From Quillaja saponaria (taxonomy: Eukaryota; Streptophyta; Magnoliopsida; Fabales; Quillajaceae): 64,000 nucleotides of DNA. Positions 21,901-33,032 of this stretch are shown here, one piece after another. Position 1 is the first letter of the stretch; the number at the start of each line of letters is the position of its first letter. The stretch lies in contig CM055617.1 in assembly GCA_029379385.1 (NCBI GenBank), forward strand, positions 16,810,679-16,874,678, written 5' to 3'. Under the pieces are notes generated by a model. The model was not told where the DNA came from. It searched no databases and worked only from the letters and a program-made list of their open reading frames with translations. The translations under genes were made by a program, and so were the position numbers.

Positions 21901-22830
21901 GGACTCACTAAACTAAAAAGGACACCTAGACTAAGGATACATCTTGAGATACCTTTCGACATTAAGGGCCTTATGGTAGGCCTCCTTTATGGAACTAGAT
22001 GAATCACGGTCCATCTCTCTTTTAATATTAATGCATAGTCCATTAATGAACCCTCTAACTCTATATATTTCACCCTCAACATACTGATTCCTAACCAACA
22101 TATCATCAAATGGTTGCATGTAGTCAGCGATAAAAGAGGTTGCTTACAAGAGATAAGATGATCATAGAGATCTGATATAAAATGTTAAGGGAGGTATTTA
22201 CTGCTCAATTGTCCTTTCATAGCTTATAAGAGTTTCACCCCTAATAAGCATATTGTGTTGGATGTTTTGCAAATACTTTTTGGCTGATCGGACAACTAGA
22301 CCCTAGCAAAAACACACTTTTTCATTATCTGCAAATTTATTAAATTCAAAACAATCCACTAGATCATTTATCCAATCGATTAAGGCAATAGGGTTTAATC
22401 TACCATCAAAAGTGCCTACATCTAATTTCATTATACCCAGCAAGGTGTGCATGATAACGATTGTGGGCTACCCCATGGGATCTATAAGGTCCAAAAGGGG
22501 GTTAATCTTATAGGAGATCATCATCTGGGATGTCTATGTCAGATCAACGGTCAATAATATTTAGAGGTGGTCTCAAGTGTGCATAATCATCAAGGTGATG
22601 TGCTGGCCTAGTAACTCTAGGGGCATTGCTACCTACACTAGAGGTATGGGCAGTATAAAACTGGGTTAGCCTAGTGGAACCATTTTGTTGACCAATGCAT
22701 GTACTGATGCCCTCCCCTATGAGGTGTTGACATATCATTTGCCTATGTTGATCAATGCTATCTACTAAGTTGTCATATCTATGATCATGATACTCTTTAT
22801 AAGGGTCCATGTGCATATATGTAGCTTCAG
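21900..22830 (-). pseudogene. Reina-type gag remnant
   Basis: Minus-strand words fit a Ty3/gypsy capsid: 'DVGTFDGRLNPIALIDWIND' (about 22370-22430), 'FEFNKFADNEKVCF' and 'MLIRGETLISYERTIEQ'. These are followed by 'PFDDMLVRNQYVEGEIYRVR' and 'FINGLCINIKREMDR' (22010-22115). The N-terminal portion (22544-22816) is histidine/aspartate-rich. Stops break the frame. Gag would assemble the cytoplasmic particle. Confidence 0.75.
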
Positions 22831-23734
22831 GTTAATTAGATTTAACATGTGTAAGGTTTTTTTTTTTTGTCTTTGGCCATAAAGAGTGCAAATTAAATGC
22901 AATAAGGAAATTAACAAGTTGTTGCTATGAGTACAAACCAAAAAGTTACTACAATGAACAATTATAAGGCCTAGAATTTAGAATGCAAGTGATGATGTCC
23001 ATTCTATATAATCAAAGGGAATAATTAATTTGTAATAGCGAGGAATCCAGTACAATGGAAACAAATGGTAATTTTTTTTTACGTTTATAGGTACAAGTAA
23101 TAGTAGAAAAGAACTTGGACTAAAGTAAGAAACTTGATTACCTAACCAAATAAATATTAGTCAAGTGTTTAAAGAGAGAAGTCATACCTAAATCACACAA
23201 TCGAAGCCAATTCTGACCAAACGGACCTCAAAATAAACTTTAAGAAGTTAAAAAACTTAAGGGACCAATCTAATCACTCAAAGATTTAGTCTAAACAAGG
23301 ATGAACTAGGCTGGTCAACTATGGGACGAATTTGATCAACTCATAAACAAATTGAATGTGTGGCAAGGCAAAACTAGATGACTACTTGACGTAGTCGCTG
23401 ACATGGTGTGTTGTTGACATGGCATGCTATTGACATGATGCATATGACATAGCGAGGCTGATATGGTTTGGATGACATGGCACTGATGATGTGGCAAGAG
23501 CTAAAATGGACGATTAGATTGCTACTTGGCGAGTGTGGCAATGTTGCCACAACGTGCGGATGCACAACTGCTTTGTGCTCCTCGTGGGGCCTTTCCTTTG
23601 GCTTCTTTGGTTGGTTATGCTCGAAATTTTGTTGTGGTTCCATTTATGGTGTCGTTTTGTTTGTAGATTTAGGTTACGAAAGGCAGTGATAAGGAATGGC
23701 TGCGGTGGTGGTATGCAAAAAATAGATTGATTTG
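22831..23734 (-). other. 5' leader of Reina-type element
   Basis: Noncoding leader between the primer site and gag on the minus strand. At 23390-23505 a loose 'gacatgg/gayatgr' word repeats about eight times at 12-20-bp intervals. Several overlapping open frames on both strands here (23374-23804) have no motifs. Confidence 0.5.
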
Positions 23735-23747
23735 CTCTTGATACCAC
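23735..23747 (-). other. Primer-binding site (initiator tRNA-Met type)
   Basis: Minus strand TGGTATCAAGAGC lies two bases inside the right LTR. It resembles the plant initiator tRNA-Met primer site TGGTATCAGAGC with one inserted A. The position fixes the element's orientation as minus. Confidence 0.75.
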
Positions 23748-23748
23748 T

Positions 23749-24026
23749 TGATGGAGGACCATATGAAAGATTGAGGGTTTAAGGGATTGAAAAAGGTTTG
23801 GCACACACTATTCTAAAATTACTCCTAAAGATAAACTAAAGTCCCAATATTCATTCATCAAAAGGTGTTTCAAAACCTATGAAAGAGGCCTATGTATAGG
23901 CAATATCAAACCTGAAAAAATAGTTAAAATTTAAATAAAGATCAACATAATAAAATAAATAAATAAAAATAAAAGACTAATAATAAATAAAGTTTAGGGA
24001 GGACTTCTTAGTTCTACGCTTAAGAG
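23749..24026 (-). mobile_element. 5' LTR of Reina-type chromovirus (right LTR)
   Basis: Partner of the LTR at 19562-19846. It begins TGATGGAGGACCATATGAAA, and the outer end is near 24026, where similarity to the left LTR stops. Confidence 0.8.
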
Positions 24027-24212
24027 AAAACTATGGAATTGAGAAGGGAAAATTAAAAAGTATCTTAGAAGGTAAACAGTGGCAATTGTGCATTTTTGGG
24101 TTTGGTTCAAATGAATTAAAGAAGATATGAGAGAAAGGGATAGACAGAGAGAGAAAAGGAAGGCTGTAGCTGAACTAGTGGTGCCTATGGCGAATAGAGA
24201 GAGGATAGATGA

Positions 24213-26043
24213 TGTAACAGCCAGAGAAAACCGAAGTCTACATTTGTTGCATTATGTGCTGGATGTGTATATGTGTTGTTGTTAAGTGAGTATGCTTGCT
24301 AAAATGATTGTCTATATGCTATGGTAATTCTAGGTGTTGTGGTGAACTATTGTATATCTTATACATGCTTGCTGTATATTGACTACATGTAGTCCTTCAC
24401 ATGCTATAGAATACTACAAGCTACTACACATTTTGTTTATAATCTTGTTGCTGCGTTTTTCACGTTGGCTTTGAAAATTATGCTTTGATAATTATCATTA
24501 GCTTGGATGCATATATTAAGGCTATGAAGGCATATGCATGAGAATTTATGTATGTCAAGTTGCTATGCTAAATGTATATACAGAATTTGTAGGCTTTGTC
24601 TTGTGGCTATAAGTAGAGAATTATGAAATTGTCTATATGTATGAACATGTTAGGAAATGGAACTATGAATAAAGGATTAATTAGGAAGGCAATTAAGCCT
24701 ATTTGTTTGGCTGAAATGGCCAGTTATCCATATAATAGACATATTGTGCATGTTGCTGCCTCACAAGCAGCTGAGTATCAAACTCATGCTAATTGTGTGT
24801 ATGCAACAACATATGCTAAGGCTTTAAGGACCAAATAACGTGAGAGGCCATTCTCTCCTTCTTCTCCATTTCTGAATTGAGAGAGAGAGTTTAGGCAAAA
24901 TTCTACAACTTTGGTCATAGACTTGCTAGATTTCTGGGTTGTTGGACTAAGTTGCTGGCAGATTCATAAGCAAAACCCTGTAATCCTTGCTGGGAGTTGA
25001 AGAACTCTTGGAACTTAGTTCTGGAGTCTACTGGAACTAGGAAAAACAAGGGGCTTGGTTAGGATAAAAAGGAAGCACAAGTATTGTTGGGTTTGTTTCG
25101 TAGAAGTGTACTGGTTTCAATGCTTTTAGCATGTTTTCTCTATGTATGAACTCTATTTTCAAAAGAAATGAATTTATGCATGATGCATGCTATAGGAATA
25201 GCAAGGAATTCTTGTATGTTTGCTTAATTGCTATTTTCTTTATGACTTAAAATGATTGGCCAATTACACACCATGATCAAGTGTGAATAAAAAGGGATAG
25301 TAGTAATTTGCAGCAAAAGCAGCTTACATGTTATGTTTTCACTGAAAAACAAAACTGGAACACTTGATGCCTTTAAACTTTTTTGTTGCTTGAATTCATA
25401 TGTGCTGAGATTTATATCTCATTCTTTATTTTAAATTTGTTTCCAGATTGAATAGTGCATAGACAAGCTGATGGATAGTGAGCTAGGATGGAAAGGCTAC
25501 ATGTTTTACTCGTCTAGTTTTGTTGTTAGAAGGCTGTAGTTGCCTCTGTTGTGTATATGAAAGTACTTGTAATTAAGTGAGCAAAACATGTATCTTGATG
25601 GATATGTTAGGCTATGTATTAGCAGAAGTTTACAGCTACTGCCATAAAATATATATGTAAACCTGGTTGGAATGAATGAAAGCATGTTTAGTCTTTTGAC
25701 TTAAACTTGTCTAAATTTACTTGATGAATAACTTGGTAACCTCTGTGGGATTAATTGGTAGAAACCGGACAGATTAAGCTACTCTCTTACATGATAATAT
25801 TTAAAGGAAATTGTGTTCAATCCCGTCAAGGTTCAAAAAGACAACTAGAAGAATATTGAGGGGATCATAATATTTATTTCTCTTATGTAGGCTATAAATA
25901 TTGAACCATTCAAAAAGTTTGCCTAAGTTAGAACTTAGCTCTGTCTTTGTAAAACTCTTGCTTGAGTTTTGATGACTAGAGTTTCAAATTGGTATCCATT
26001 TGATTTATCAATAAAAGGATGGTCACCTGTATAAGGTGTTACA
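24213..26043 (+). mobile_element. Candidate solo LTR (1.8 kb)
   Basis: Starts TGTAACAGCC (24213) and ends AAGGTGTTACA (26043), so the 7-base ends TGTAACA/TGTTACA are inverted copies, as in many chromovirus LTRs. The interior is noncoding and less AT-rich than its neighbours. No matching 5-bp flanks were found (GATGA versus TAGTG), so this is a candidate only. Alternatively it may be unrelated intergenic sequence with chance ends. Confidence 0.35.
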
Positions 26044-26089
26044 TAGTGGAGGGAGAAACCGTTTCTTTTTTTTTATTTTTAACAAAAAA

Positions 26090-26450
26090 AAAAAATTTGA
26101 TTTAAAAAAATAAAAAATATATATATATGTGTGTGTAATCCAAGTTGCAATTTCATCAATCGTTATCTTCTATTAAGTTAATTTTGATGGAATAAGAACT
26201 CAATTGAAGCAATTATATAATTAAAAAAACTCAATTACAACAAATTAAAAGATAGAGACTAAAGTGAGTTTTCAATCAAACTATAGGAACCACAAATATA
26301 ATTTAATAAAAAAAATCCATTACATTAGATATAATTCACAAACTCTACAAATAAAATACAAATAACCACAAATCTCATTCATTTTGGTCAATTGAATTAA
26401 CATCTCAACAAGAAACTAAATATTTGAATCCTTATTAGTTGACTTTATTA
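26090..26450 (-). repeat. Dispersed noncoding repeat, copy 2 (inverted)
   Basis: Read on the minus strand, it contains 'ggttcctatagtttgattg' followed by 'aaaactcactttagtctcta' (about 26245-26295). This corresponds to the plus-strand copy near 18087. Similar downstream words ('gttgtaattgagt', 'aattaacttaatag') keep the same order. Confidence 0.5.
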
Positions 26451-26858
26451 AAAATTAGTCAAACAAGTCATAATATAGGTGCGAAAATAAATTAAGAAAA
26501 AAAATATTTATTTGAACTCTTAAAAGATAAAAATTTTACGTGATTTAGATTAAAAAATTAGTTTCAACTATTGCTAACTCTGGTTGCAAGTTTTTATTGT
26601 CGAGGATTTAGAAAAAAATAAAAAAAATAATAATAGTAATTAGGTTCAGGACCATGGAATGTTTGTGTTTTTTTAACAATATTTATAATGATTATTTTGC
26701 TTTTGGGAATTTATATTTTTTCAATTTCACATAAGCTTCAAAAATGTGTCATGTCTATTCATTAGTAATGCTGGACAATTTTGCTATTGATTGACACAAA
26801 TTAAGGTAAGGACTAAATTGATGTGAATTGTAATATTTAATCTTAAATTAATATAATT
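26451..26858. other. Unassigned AT-rich spacer
   Basis: No coding or repeat signal that I can support. Confidence 0.5.
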
Positions 26859-27479
26859 TGTAGAAAGGGGAAGGAATCATAGGAGAACCAACTAGGAGGC
26901 TTATAGGATTTTGACCCAAATGCTTATTTGGTAGTTTTCTAATTAGTTTATTCTTGGCGGGCAAGAAATAACTAATTAGATGTTACTGGAGATTTCCTAA
27001 TTAATTTAATCTTGATGGGTAAGAAATAACTAATTAGAAGTTGATGGGATTTCCTAATTAGATTTACCTTGGTGGGTAAGTAAGTCTAATTAGATGATTG
27101 TAGGGTTTGCATAAAGTGGAATAAAAGTTTACTTGTTGGGCAAGTCCTATGTAATATAAATATGTAGGCTTGTGAGAGTTATAGGTATGAGAAAGAGAGA
27201 GATCTAATATTTATGGGAGCCCCCTCAAGGGTAGAGATGTTACCCAAGTGAGTGAGAATACCATGTGTAGAATATACTTTTTCTATGTAATCTTTATTTG
27301 AATATTAGTGAATTCTTTTCTCATCTGCGGATGTAGGCAATGGGTTGAATCACGTTATATCTTGTGTTGCTTATATTTATTTCTCTTCTCTTCTATGTAT
27401 ATATTTATGGTTATTAAACTTTGTTATTTTTACTACAACTCATTGAAGTTTGAAGGGGAATTTCGTATAATTCCTAACA
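26859..27479 (+). mobile_element. Candidate solo LTR, Ty1/copia-like (621 bp)
   Basis: Begins TGTAGAAAGGGG and ends ATTCCTAACA. The block 'gtgaattcttttctcatctgcggatgtaggcaatggg' followed by 'ttgaatcacgttatatcttgtg' near 27308-27365 is characteristic of many plant copia LTRs just before U5. A promoter-like 'aatataaatatg' lies near 27154, followed by 'tgtgagagttat'. There is no primer site after the end and no clear target duplication. It contains a three-copy 58-bp repeat. Confidence 0.55.
26933..27110 (+). repeat. Three-copy 58-bp tandem repeat in copia LTR
   Basis: The unit 'ttYctaattagWttaYcttggYgggYaag' plus a tail is repeated three times, with roughly 15-20% difference between copies. 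It lies in the U3 part of the LTR, upstream of the promoter-like sequence. Confidence 0.8.
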
Positions 27480-27906
27480 ATGCCCACCCACCAATAATTG
27501 CTTACTCCAAGATTTGAACTTTTGTTCTCAATTTGGGAGTACCTTGTTTACACCCAACCCCTGTTGATATTAATAATAATTATGTATAAGTTAAACTTAA
27601 CAAATAAAATTGAATTGAAAATACTTTTATAATAAAATTCATAACGATAATTTATGGACAATAGATGTAATTCATTAAAAACTTATATTCAACCTCAAGA
27701 ACACTATAACTTAATTATAAAATATATAATATTGAATTCCGAAGAAACATACCTATCCTAGTTTCATGACTAATAATGCATAGAAATTTAAATTGATCAA
27801 AGAGCGTTATAGTTGCAAGATCAAAATATTGTTTTCAGTATTTTCTCTTTCTTGTCTCTCAACTTTAGTGGCATATTCAATAGGCAAGCAATGGATTATG
27901 CATTGA
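27480..27906. other. Unassigned AT-rich spacer
   Basis: No feature recognised between the copia-like LTR and the hairpin. Confidence 0.5.
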
Positions 27907-28133
27907 GATAAAAGTGAGAGATATAGTCATACGTCCATATGCTTTCATCAAAACCCTAATGATCAACTAAACCTACATTAGCCGGCCTACATCACACAGT
28001 AAATATAATAATCTAATTAGTTGGGCCAAACTCTTATTTACTATGTGATGTAGGCAAGCTAATGTAGGTTTAGTTGATCATTAGGGTTTTGATGAACGTA
28101 TATGAACGTATGACTATTATCTCTCACTTTTAT
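27907..28133. repeat. Long inverted repeat (about 97-bp arms, 30-bp loop)
   Basis: Left arm 27907-28006 ('ataaaagtgagagatatagt'...'cacacagtaaat') pairs with right arm 28035-28133 ('atttactatgtgatgtagg'...'ctctcacttttat'). The mismatches are few, and a long stretch around 'catcaaaaccctaatgatca' is perfectly paired. A transcript would fold into one long hairpin. It could be a foldback MITE or a small-RNA precursor; no target duplication is evident. Confidence 0.85.
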
Positions 28134-28439
28134 TCATACATAAATTATGTGTTTAGACTTTAGTTTCTCATTCATTTCAATTTTGGGAGTTGCTTTTGCT
28201 GGGGAAATGAGGGCAATGTTCTCACTATTATTAGTCCATATTGAAATGTTTTTTTCTTGCAAGTTGTTGTTATTGACTTTCAACTTTTTATGTCATATTT
28301 ATTTTTGCCAAGCCATTCTCTTGTTAAGATTTATCACATTCCATCTTGGCAGTAATTGACTTCCACTTTTTTGCATCATGAACTGCAACTACTTGTTAAG
28401 TAGTTGTGTAACTGATTTTTTTTGTTTTTACTTAATGCA
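28134..28439 (+). other. Possible intron upstream of hAT transposase remnant
   Basis: T-rich sequence ending 'cttaatgcag' at 28440, immediately before readable transposase-like coding. It resembles a 3' splice site, so this stretch may be intron or element 5' sequence. Confidence 0.35.
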
Positions 28440-29483
28440 GGCTTAATTGGAAAACATAACTGAAGTTGAAGATGAAAATGAGATTCTTGATGGACCAGAA
28501 AATGTCGACCCTCCTCAATGTGGAATAAGAAGAACCGCAAAGGTGGGGGCTTTCTTAAAAAACAAAATTTTGTGATATGGAGAGAATTTGAGCTGCCCCC
28601 TTGTCATTGGAAGGTTTGGATCCTCATCTTGCTGCTACATATAATCATCGTCGGTAGAAAAGTTAAGCGTCATACTAGGAAAAATGTCACTGGTGCGTTG
28701 AGTAATCATCTCCCTACTCATAAAAAATATATGATGAAAATGAAAGAAAAATGACAATTTGGTATAGATGATATGCTAAAGAAGAAAACTAGTGATGCTC
28801 TCAAGAAAAAAGACCAAGTACATGGTGCTTGATGTTAGGAAAGTCATAGTTGAGTACATCATTCTTGAGGAATTGTCATTCAAGCATGTTGAGTCTTATG
28901 CATTTCGTAGGCTTCTATCCATTCTAGTTCCATGATAAGTGTCCATGTTGAACTCATATTGCTAGGGAGATTTAGGCATGTTACATTAATGAGAAAAAGA
29001 AATTGAGAAACATGTAAACTAGAACAAGACAAAGGGTTTGTCTAACTACTGATACATGGCTCTAACTGTGCATTTTATTGATGATGAGTGGACTTCGCAT
29101 AAAAGAATCCTCAATTTTTATAATATTAGTGGTCACAAGGGTGAGGAAATAGGTAAGGCCATTAAGAATTATCTTTTAGAATGGGAGATTGAGAGGTTGT
29201 ATACTAATACGGTGGACAATACTAGTGCCAATACAAAAACTTTACGATACTTGAAGAGGAAAATATTTTTTTTGGGGGGGGGGGGGGGGGGCAATATTAA
29301 GGGAGAGTTCATGCATAAGAGATGTTGTGCTCATATCTTAAACTTGGTCGTTTCAAATGGAATCAAGGAATTGCAGTCTTCAATTGCTGTAATTCAGAAT
29401 GTTGTAAATTATGTTAGGTCTTCCCCTTCTAGGAGTGCACAATTTGCCAAGTTTGCGAAGAGTGAGAAAGTTCAAAGCATAGG
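28440..29483 (+). pseudogene. hAT (Ac/RICESLEEPER-type) transposase pseudogene, 3'-truncated
   Basis: Readable pieces in several frames follow a plant hAT transposase. A degraded BED zinc-finger region ('VKRHTRKNVTGALSNHLPTH', 28650-28740) comes first. The core follows, with 'ALTVHFIDDEWTSHKRILNF' (29059-29118), 'ISGHKGEEIGKAI', 'TVDNTSAN', 'HKRCCAHILNLVVSNGIKEL' and 'VRSSPSR'. An in-frame G18 run (29274-29291) disturbs the sequence. Reading stops at 29483, where a chromovirus LTR begins. The RNase-H-fold C-terminal half and the dimerisation domain are missing and not found elsewhere in the window. Confidence 0.85.
29274..29291 (+). repeat. G18 run in hAT pseudogene
   Basis: Eighteen consecutive G, preceded by T8, within the transposase core reading. 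Confidence 0.95.
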
Positions 29484-30602
29484 TGTCACACCTCACATGG
29501 AGGCATGACCAGCTGGAGGAATGGATAACCAAACCTCTATAACCTCAATTCAAATCAAAGAAATACACATGACCATTGGCCAAACTAAAAATTAAAAAGA
29601 AAGTTTCATAAAAACATAACTATATACAAATACTCATTTACTGAAATGTATAATAACTTAACTAAAAATTTCGGTAGAGGTTCTCTGTAAAGTGGAACAT
29701 GCACAATAATAAAAACATATTATATCCTTGGCTACACACAACCAGACAACAACAACAACAACAACATCATAGTAACCACAAGGAGCTCTACACCATTTTC
29801 ATACCATAAAGATTTAACTCATCAACTATTATACAATTTAAAATTCATGACTTAATGCCCTAATGTGACTACAAAGCTTTATCCCTTGGCTTGAAGTAAG
29901 TGACCTCAAGTGAATTTCTTACCACAATACTATTGACAAGACAAGTGTTGGTGAAGTTTACTGAGATCCTGATACTAAAAAAATTACGAAAGAAAGAAGA
30001 GTGAGTCATAAACACTCAGTGAATAAAACATGTACCCAAAGGGTACTAGCATCAATCAACACATAAATAAAATACATAAATTGAATAATCTCATACTAAC
30101 CCAAATTACAAAAGTAATTCAATTTCACACGTACATAGATACAGAAAATGTAAAATCAAACCAATACAACTCACAAATGACAAAACGCAAACAAATCAAA
30201 GTATCCAAAAGGACCAATGGAGTAACTCAGCACCCACACACCATGTACACATTCTCCTTGGGGATTTTTGCTCCCCCACATCAAGAATATACATAAGCTT
30301 CTCACATAATCTTTCCGGGGTTGAGTTACTCAAATATATTTATTCAAATATCAAGTTATTAAATCAAATGTATCCTAGGTGCACTCAGATTCTATCTCAT
30401 ATAAAAAAATTAAAAATTATTGGCCCTTATTAAACATAACCAAAGTTTTATATCAATACACAATACAACCAATACTAGAATGCCAACAACATAGTACTTT
30501 TGCCAATTAATTCAGTCAAAGCGTTAAACACTCACATTTGATAACTATATATATATATCATAATTTCAAGTATTACTTAGTTTATAAATTTCATGGTTAA
30601 TC

Positions 30603-30638
<36 letters not shown>

Positions 30639-31742
30639 TAAGTTTCATGCATCCCTTTGAAACTAATTCCTCTTAGGCATTTTAACAAACACCTTAAAGG
30701 CATAATTAATTTAAACTCATATATGTACTATATATACTAAGATAATCAAAGTAATCCCTCACTATTAACATTACACATATTCTAAACATTAATTCTAAAA
30801 TTGATTTAGCTATTTAAAAGCTTGAATTATGAAAATTCAACTCCAATTCACTCTAAAACCTTCATGTTAATCACTTTCAAGCTTCCATCCCTACACTTTT
30901 ATTCATACCTAATTCAAACCTTTCATCTAAATATCAACAAACAAGGAGGAAAAGAAATGAATTGCATGAAGGCAAGAAAATTACTAACCCAAGGATAGCC
31001 TAGAAGATTGAGGCTGCTGTTGATGGAGTAGTGGCTATTGTTGGTTGGAGCTACTACCACCTTCAAGGACTACTGCTAACATAAGACCAAAGGTAGCTCA
31101 TGGCTGGAAGGGGAAGCTTATGGCCAGCAGTTGGAAGGAAAAGGCTAGGAAGCTCGTTTACACCCAAAACAAGGATGTAGCCTAAAATAGGGCTGCTACA
31201 CTTGCCGTCGAGGCTTAACTTGGTTGATTTGGTTCACACACACACATATAAGACTACAAGCATGGAGGAGCAAAGCTGTACTAGCAAGAAGGAAGGCTAA
31301 AACTCATAGCCAGCAAGGAAAACATAGAAGCAGGGGAAGGGAAGCCCACGACAAAGACAGAGGTTGTTAAGGGTAGCCTGTAGAGCAAAAATCTCTCAGC
31401 TAGAGCTGGCTATCTAATGGAAGAAAGGAATGAAAACTAGGGCTGCAAATCAAAAGAAAAACATGCAAGGCAGGAGTTGGATTCCACGGCCAGCAGAAAG
31501 CAAGGAAGGTTCAAGAATAAGAGAAAAAATAGAGAAGTATAGTCAGCTAAGTATAGAAAGAAAAAAGAATGAAAATAAAAGGAGGAAAAAGAAAAAAAAA
31601 AAAGTCAAAGTTTTTAAAATTGTGGCGTATATATTTTGTATGTATTTTTTATATATAAATATGTGTATACTAATGTGTTTATGTAACTAAAAATTACACA
31701 ACATATTTCTAAAATAATGTTACGATATCCGGTTTATAAACT
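29484..31742 (-). mobile_element. 3' LTR of a Tekay/Del-like chromovirus
   Basis: On the plus strand it starts TGTCACACCTCACATGGAGG (29484); on the minus strand it begins near 31742 at 'tttataaaccggatatcg'. The end sequences and the 'ccctttgggtac' region (30030) match the solo LTR at 5790-9966. Just upstream on the minus strand is 'aaagagaggagag' (polypurine tract) after 'ggacaaatttcttt', the usual coding-end context of this lineage. A (CT)n(TA)n tract is at 30603-30639. It interrupts the hAT pseudogene; its 5' partner is not visible. Confidence 0.75.
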
Positions 31743-31799
31743 CTCCTCTCTTTAAAAGAAATTTGTCCCAAAGAATTTCAACAAAATAATTACGAATGT

Positions 31800-32160
31800 A
31801 TTTTTTGCCTGAATCATTAAAAAAGATACAGATATTGTTGCCTCATTGCATCTTTGGATTCCCAAGTGGCTTCTTGTTCATTATGATGTTTCTAGATAAC
31901 TTTTACCTGAAGGAATGATCCTCGATCGAAGTTTACAGACTTGTTTATTGATAGTTGCCACTGGTTGCTTCTCACACGTTAGGTTCTTATCCACTTGCAC
32001 TTCTTGGATCTATAAAACATGAGACACATCTATCAAATATTTTTGAAGCATAGACACATGGAAAATTGAATGTACTTTGTCCAACTCCGGTGGTAATGCC
32101 AACCTGGACGCCATAGCTCTTATCTTATCTAGAATTTGGAAAGATTCTTGACACGAATTT
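31800..32160 (-). pseudogene. Chromovirus integrase C-terminus and chromodomain
   Basis: On the minus strand: 'ILDKIRAMASRLALPPELDK' then 'VHSIFHVSMLQKYLIDVSHV' (32020-32130). These are followed by 'CEKQPVATINKQVCKLRS' and a degraded chromodomain ending 'SHLGIQRCNEA', corresponding to the usual T-W-E-x-E-D-A-M. It lies next to the 3' LTR, fixing the end of this element. One or two frameshifts and stops occur. The remaining integrase core and RT are absent. Confidence 0.8.
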
Positions 32161-32310
32161 CATAACATGCACACATTTCATTACAAGTAATATAGTGATT
32201 AAGTAGAGTGTCAATCCATGAGGAATTGTCACTAATATCTAGCTAAGTATTAAAATTAACACAATCCTAATTTTATTCAAACAAAAGAATTAAGGTGGAA
32301 AATCTAAGAG
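32161..32310. other. Junction between two gypsy fragments
   Basis: About 150 bp of AT-rich sequence that fits neither the integrase side (to the left) nor the protease-RT linker (to the right). It probably holds the recombination or deletion breakpoint that joined two different elements. Confidence 0.45.
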
Positions 32311-33032
32311 AGCATAGATTTCATCTTGCTTAGCCAAAACTTGCTTTAGTTGTGACTTCTGAGAAAGGAATTACCAACCTCCTTAGAATCTTTCAATTCA
32401 AGCTTCAAGGGAGCTAAAATGATCTGAACACCATCCTTGACAAATGAATGAGAATTTTTAAACCCATAAGACACCTTTCGATTATATTGCTAAGATCTTC
32501 CAAGTAGCAAATGGCATGCATCCATTAGTACAATATCACACTAAACTTCATCTTTGTAGTTCTTACCAATGGAGAAAGAAACTAAACATTTCTTTGTAAC
32601 TTTCAAACCATTGCCCTTTTGGAACCATTGAATTTTGTAAGGTTGAAGAAGAGGCTCGATTCTTAAGTTTAACTTACTTACCATCTCTTCAGCCACCACA
32701 TTTGTACATCCACCATCTATGATCACATTGCAAACTTTTCCATGGCTAGTGCACCTTGTTTAAAAAATGTTGTCTCACAGCCAATACTCATCATTCTCTT
32801 GATTCATATTGAGGCTTCTTCAAACCATCATAGTTTCTTTTTTATCAGCAAGTTCAGTGACTTCTTTAATTTCTCCTTCTTCATGACTCATTTCTTCCTC
32901 ATCCTCCTTGATTACATCTTCAATAATGGTTACTACTTTTCGATTTGGACAATTAGCAACAATGTGACCCAATCCTTGGCACTTAAAACACTTACAGGAA
33001 GCATTGGGATTAATTGAAGACCTTTGACCCAT
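32311..33032 (-). pseudogene. Gypsy protease and Gag zinc knuckle (second element)
   Basis: On the minus strand the Gag zinc knuckle C-x2-C-x4-H-x4-C reads CFKCQGLGHIVANC (about 32955-32995). It is followed by an acidic linker and the protease block 'MIIDGGCTNVVAEEMVSKL' (about 32670-32726), where the catalytic motif is D-G-G, as in many plant gypsy proteases. The protease-RT linker 'HLLLGR' and 'SFVKDGVQIILAPLKLE' follows to about 32330. It continues from the capsid remnant upstream. RT and beyond are lost. Confidence 0.8.

Noticed and set aside
19557..24031. Target duplication for the Reina element
   Set aside because: GGAGT before the left LTR has no counterpart after the right LTR, whose outer end is eroded.
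24623..24838. 71-codon open frame as a gene
   Set aside because: No recognisable motif; lies in a noncoding, possibly LTR, stretch.
26933..27110. CRISPR-like direct repeats
   Set aside because: Only three 58-bp contiguous units without spacers, in a plant LTR; no cas genes, and the genome is eukaryotic.
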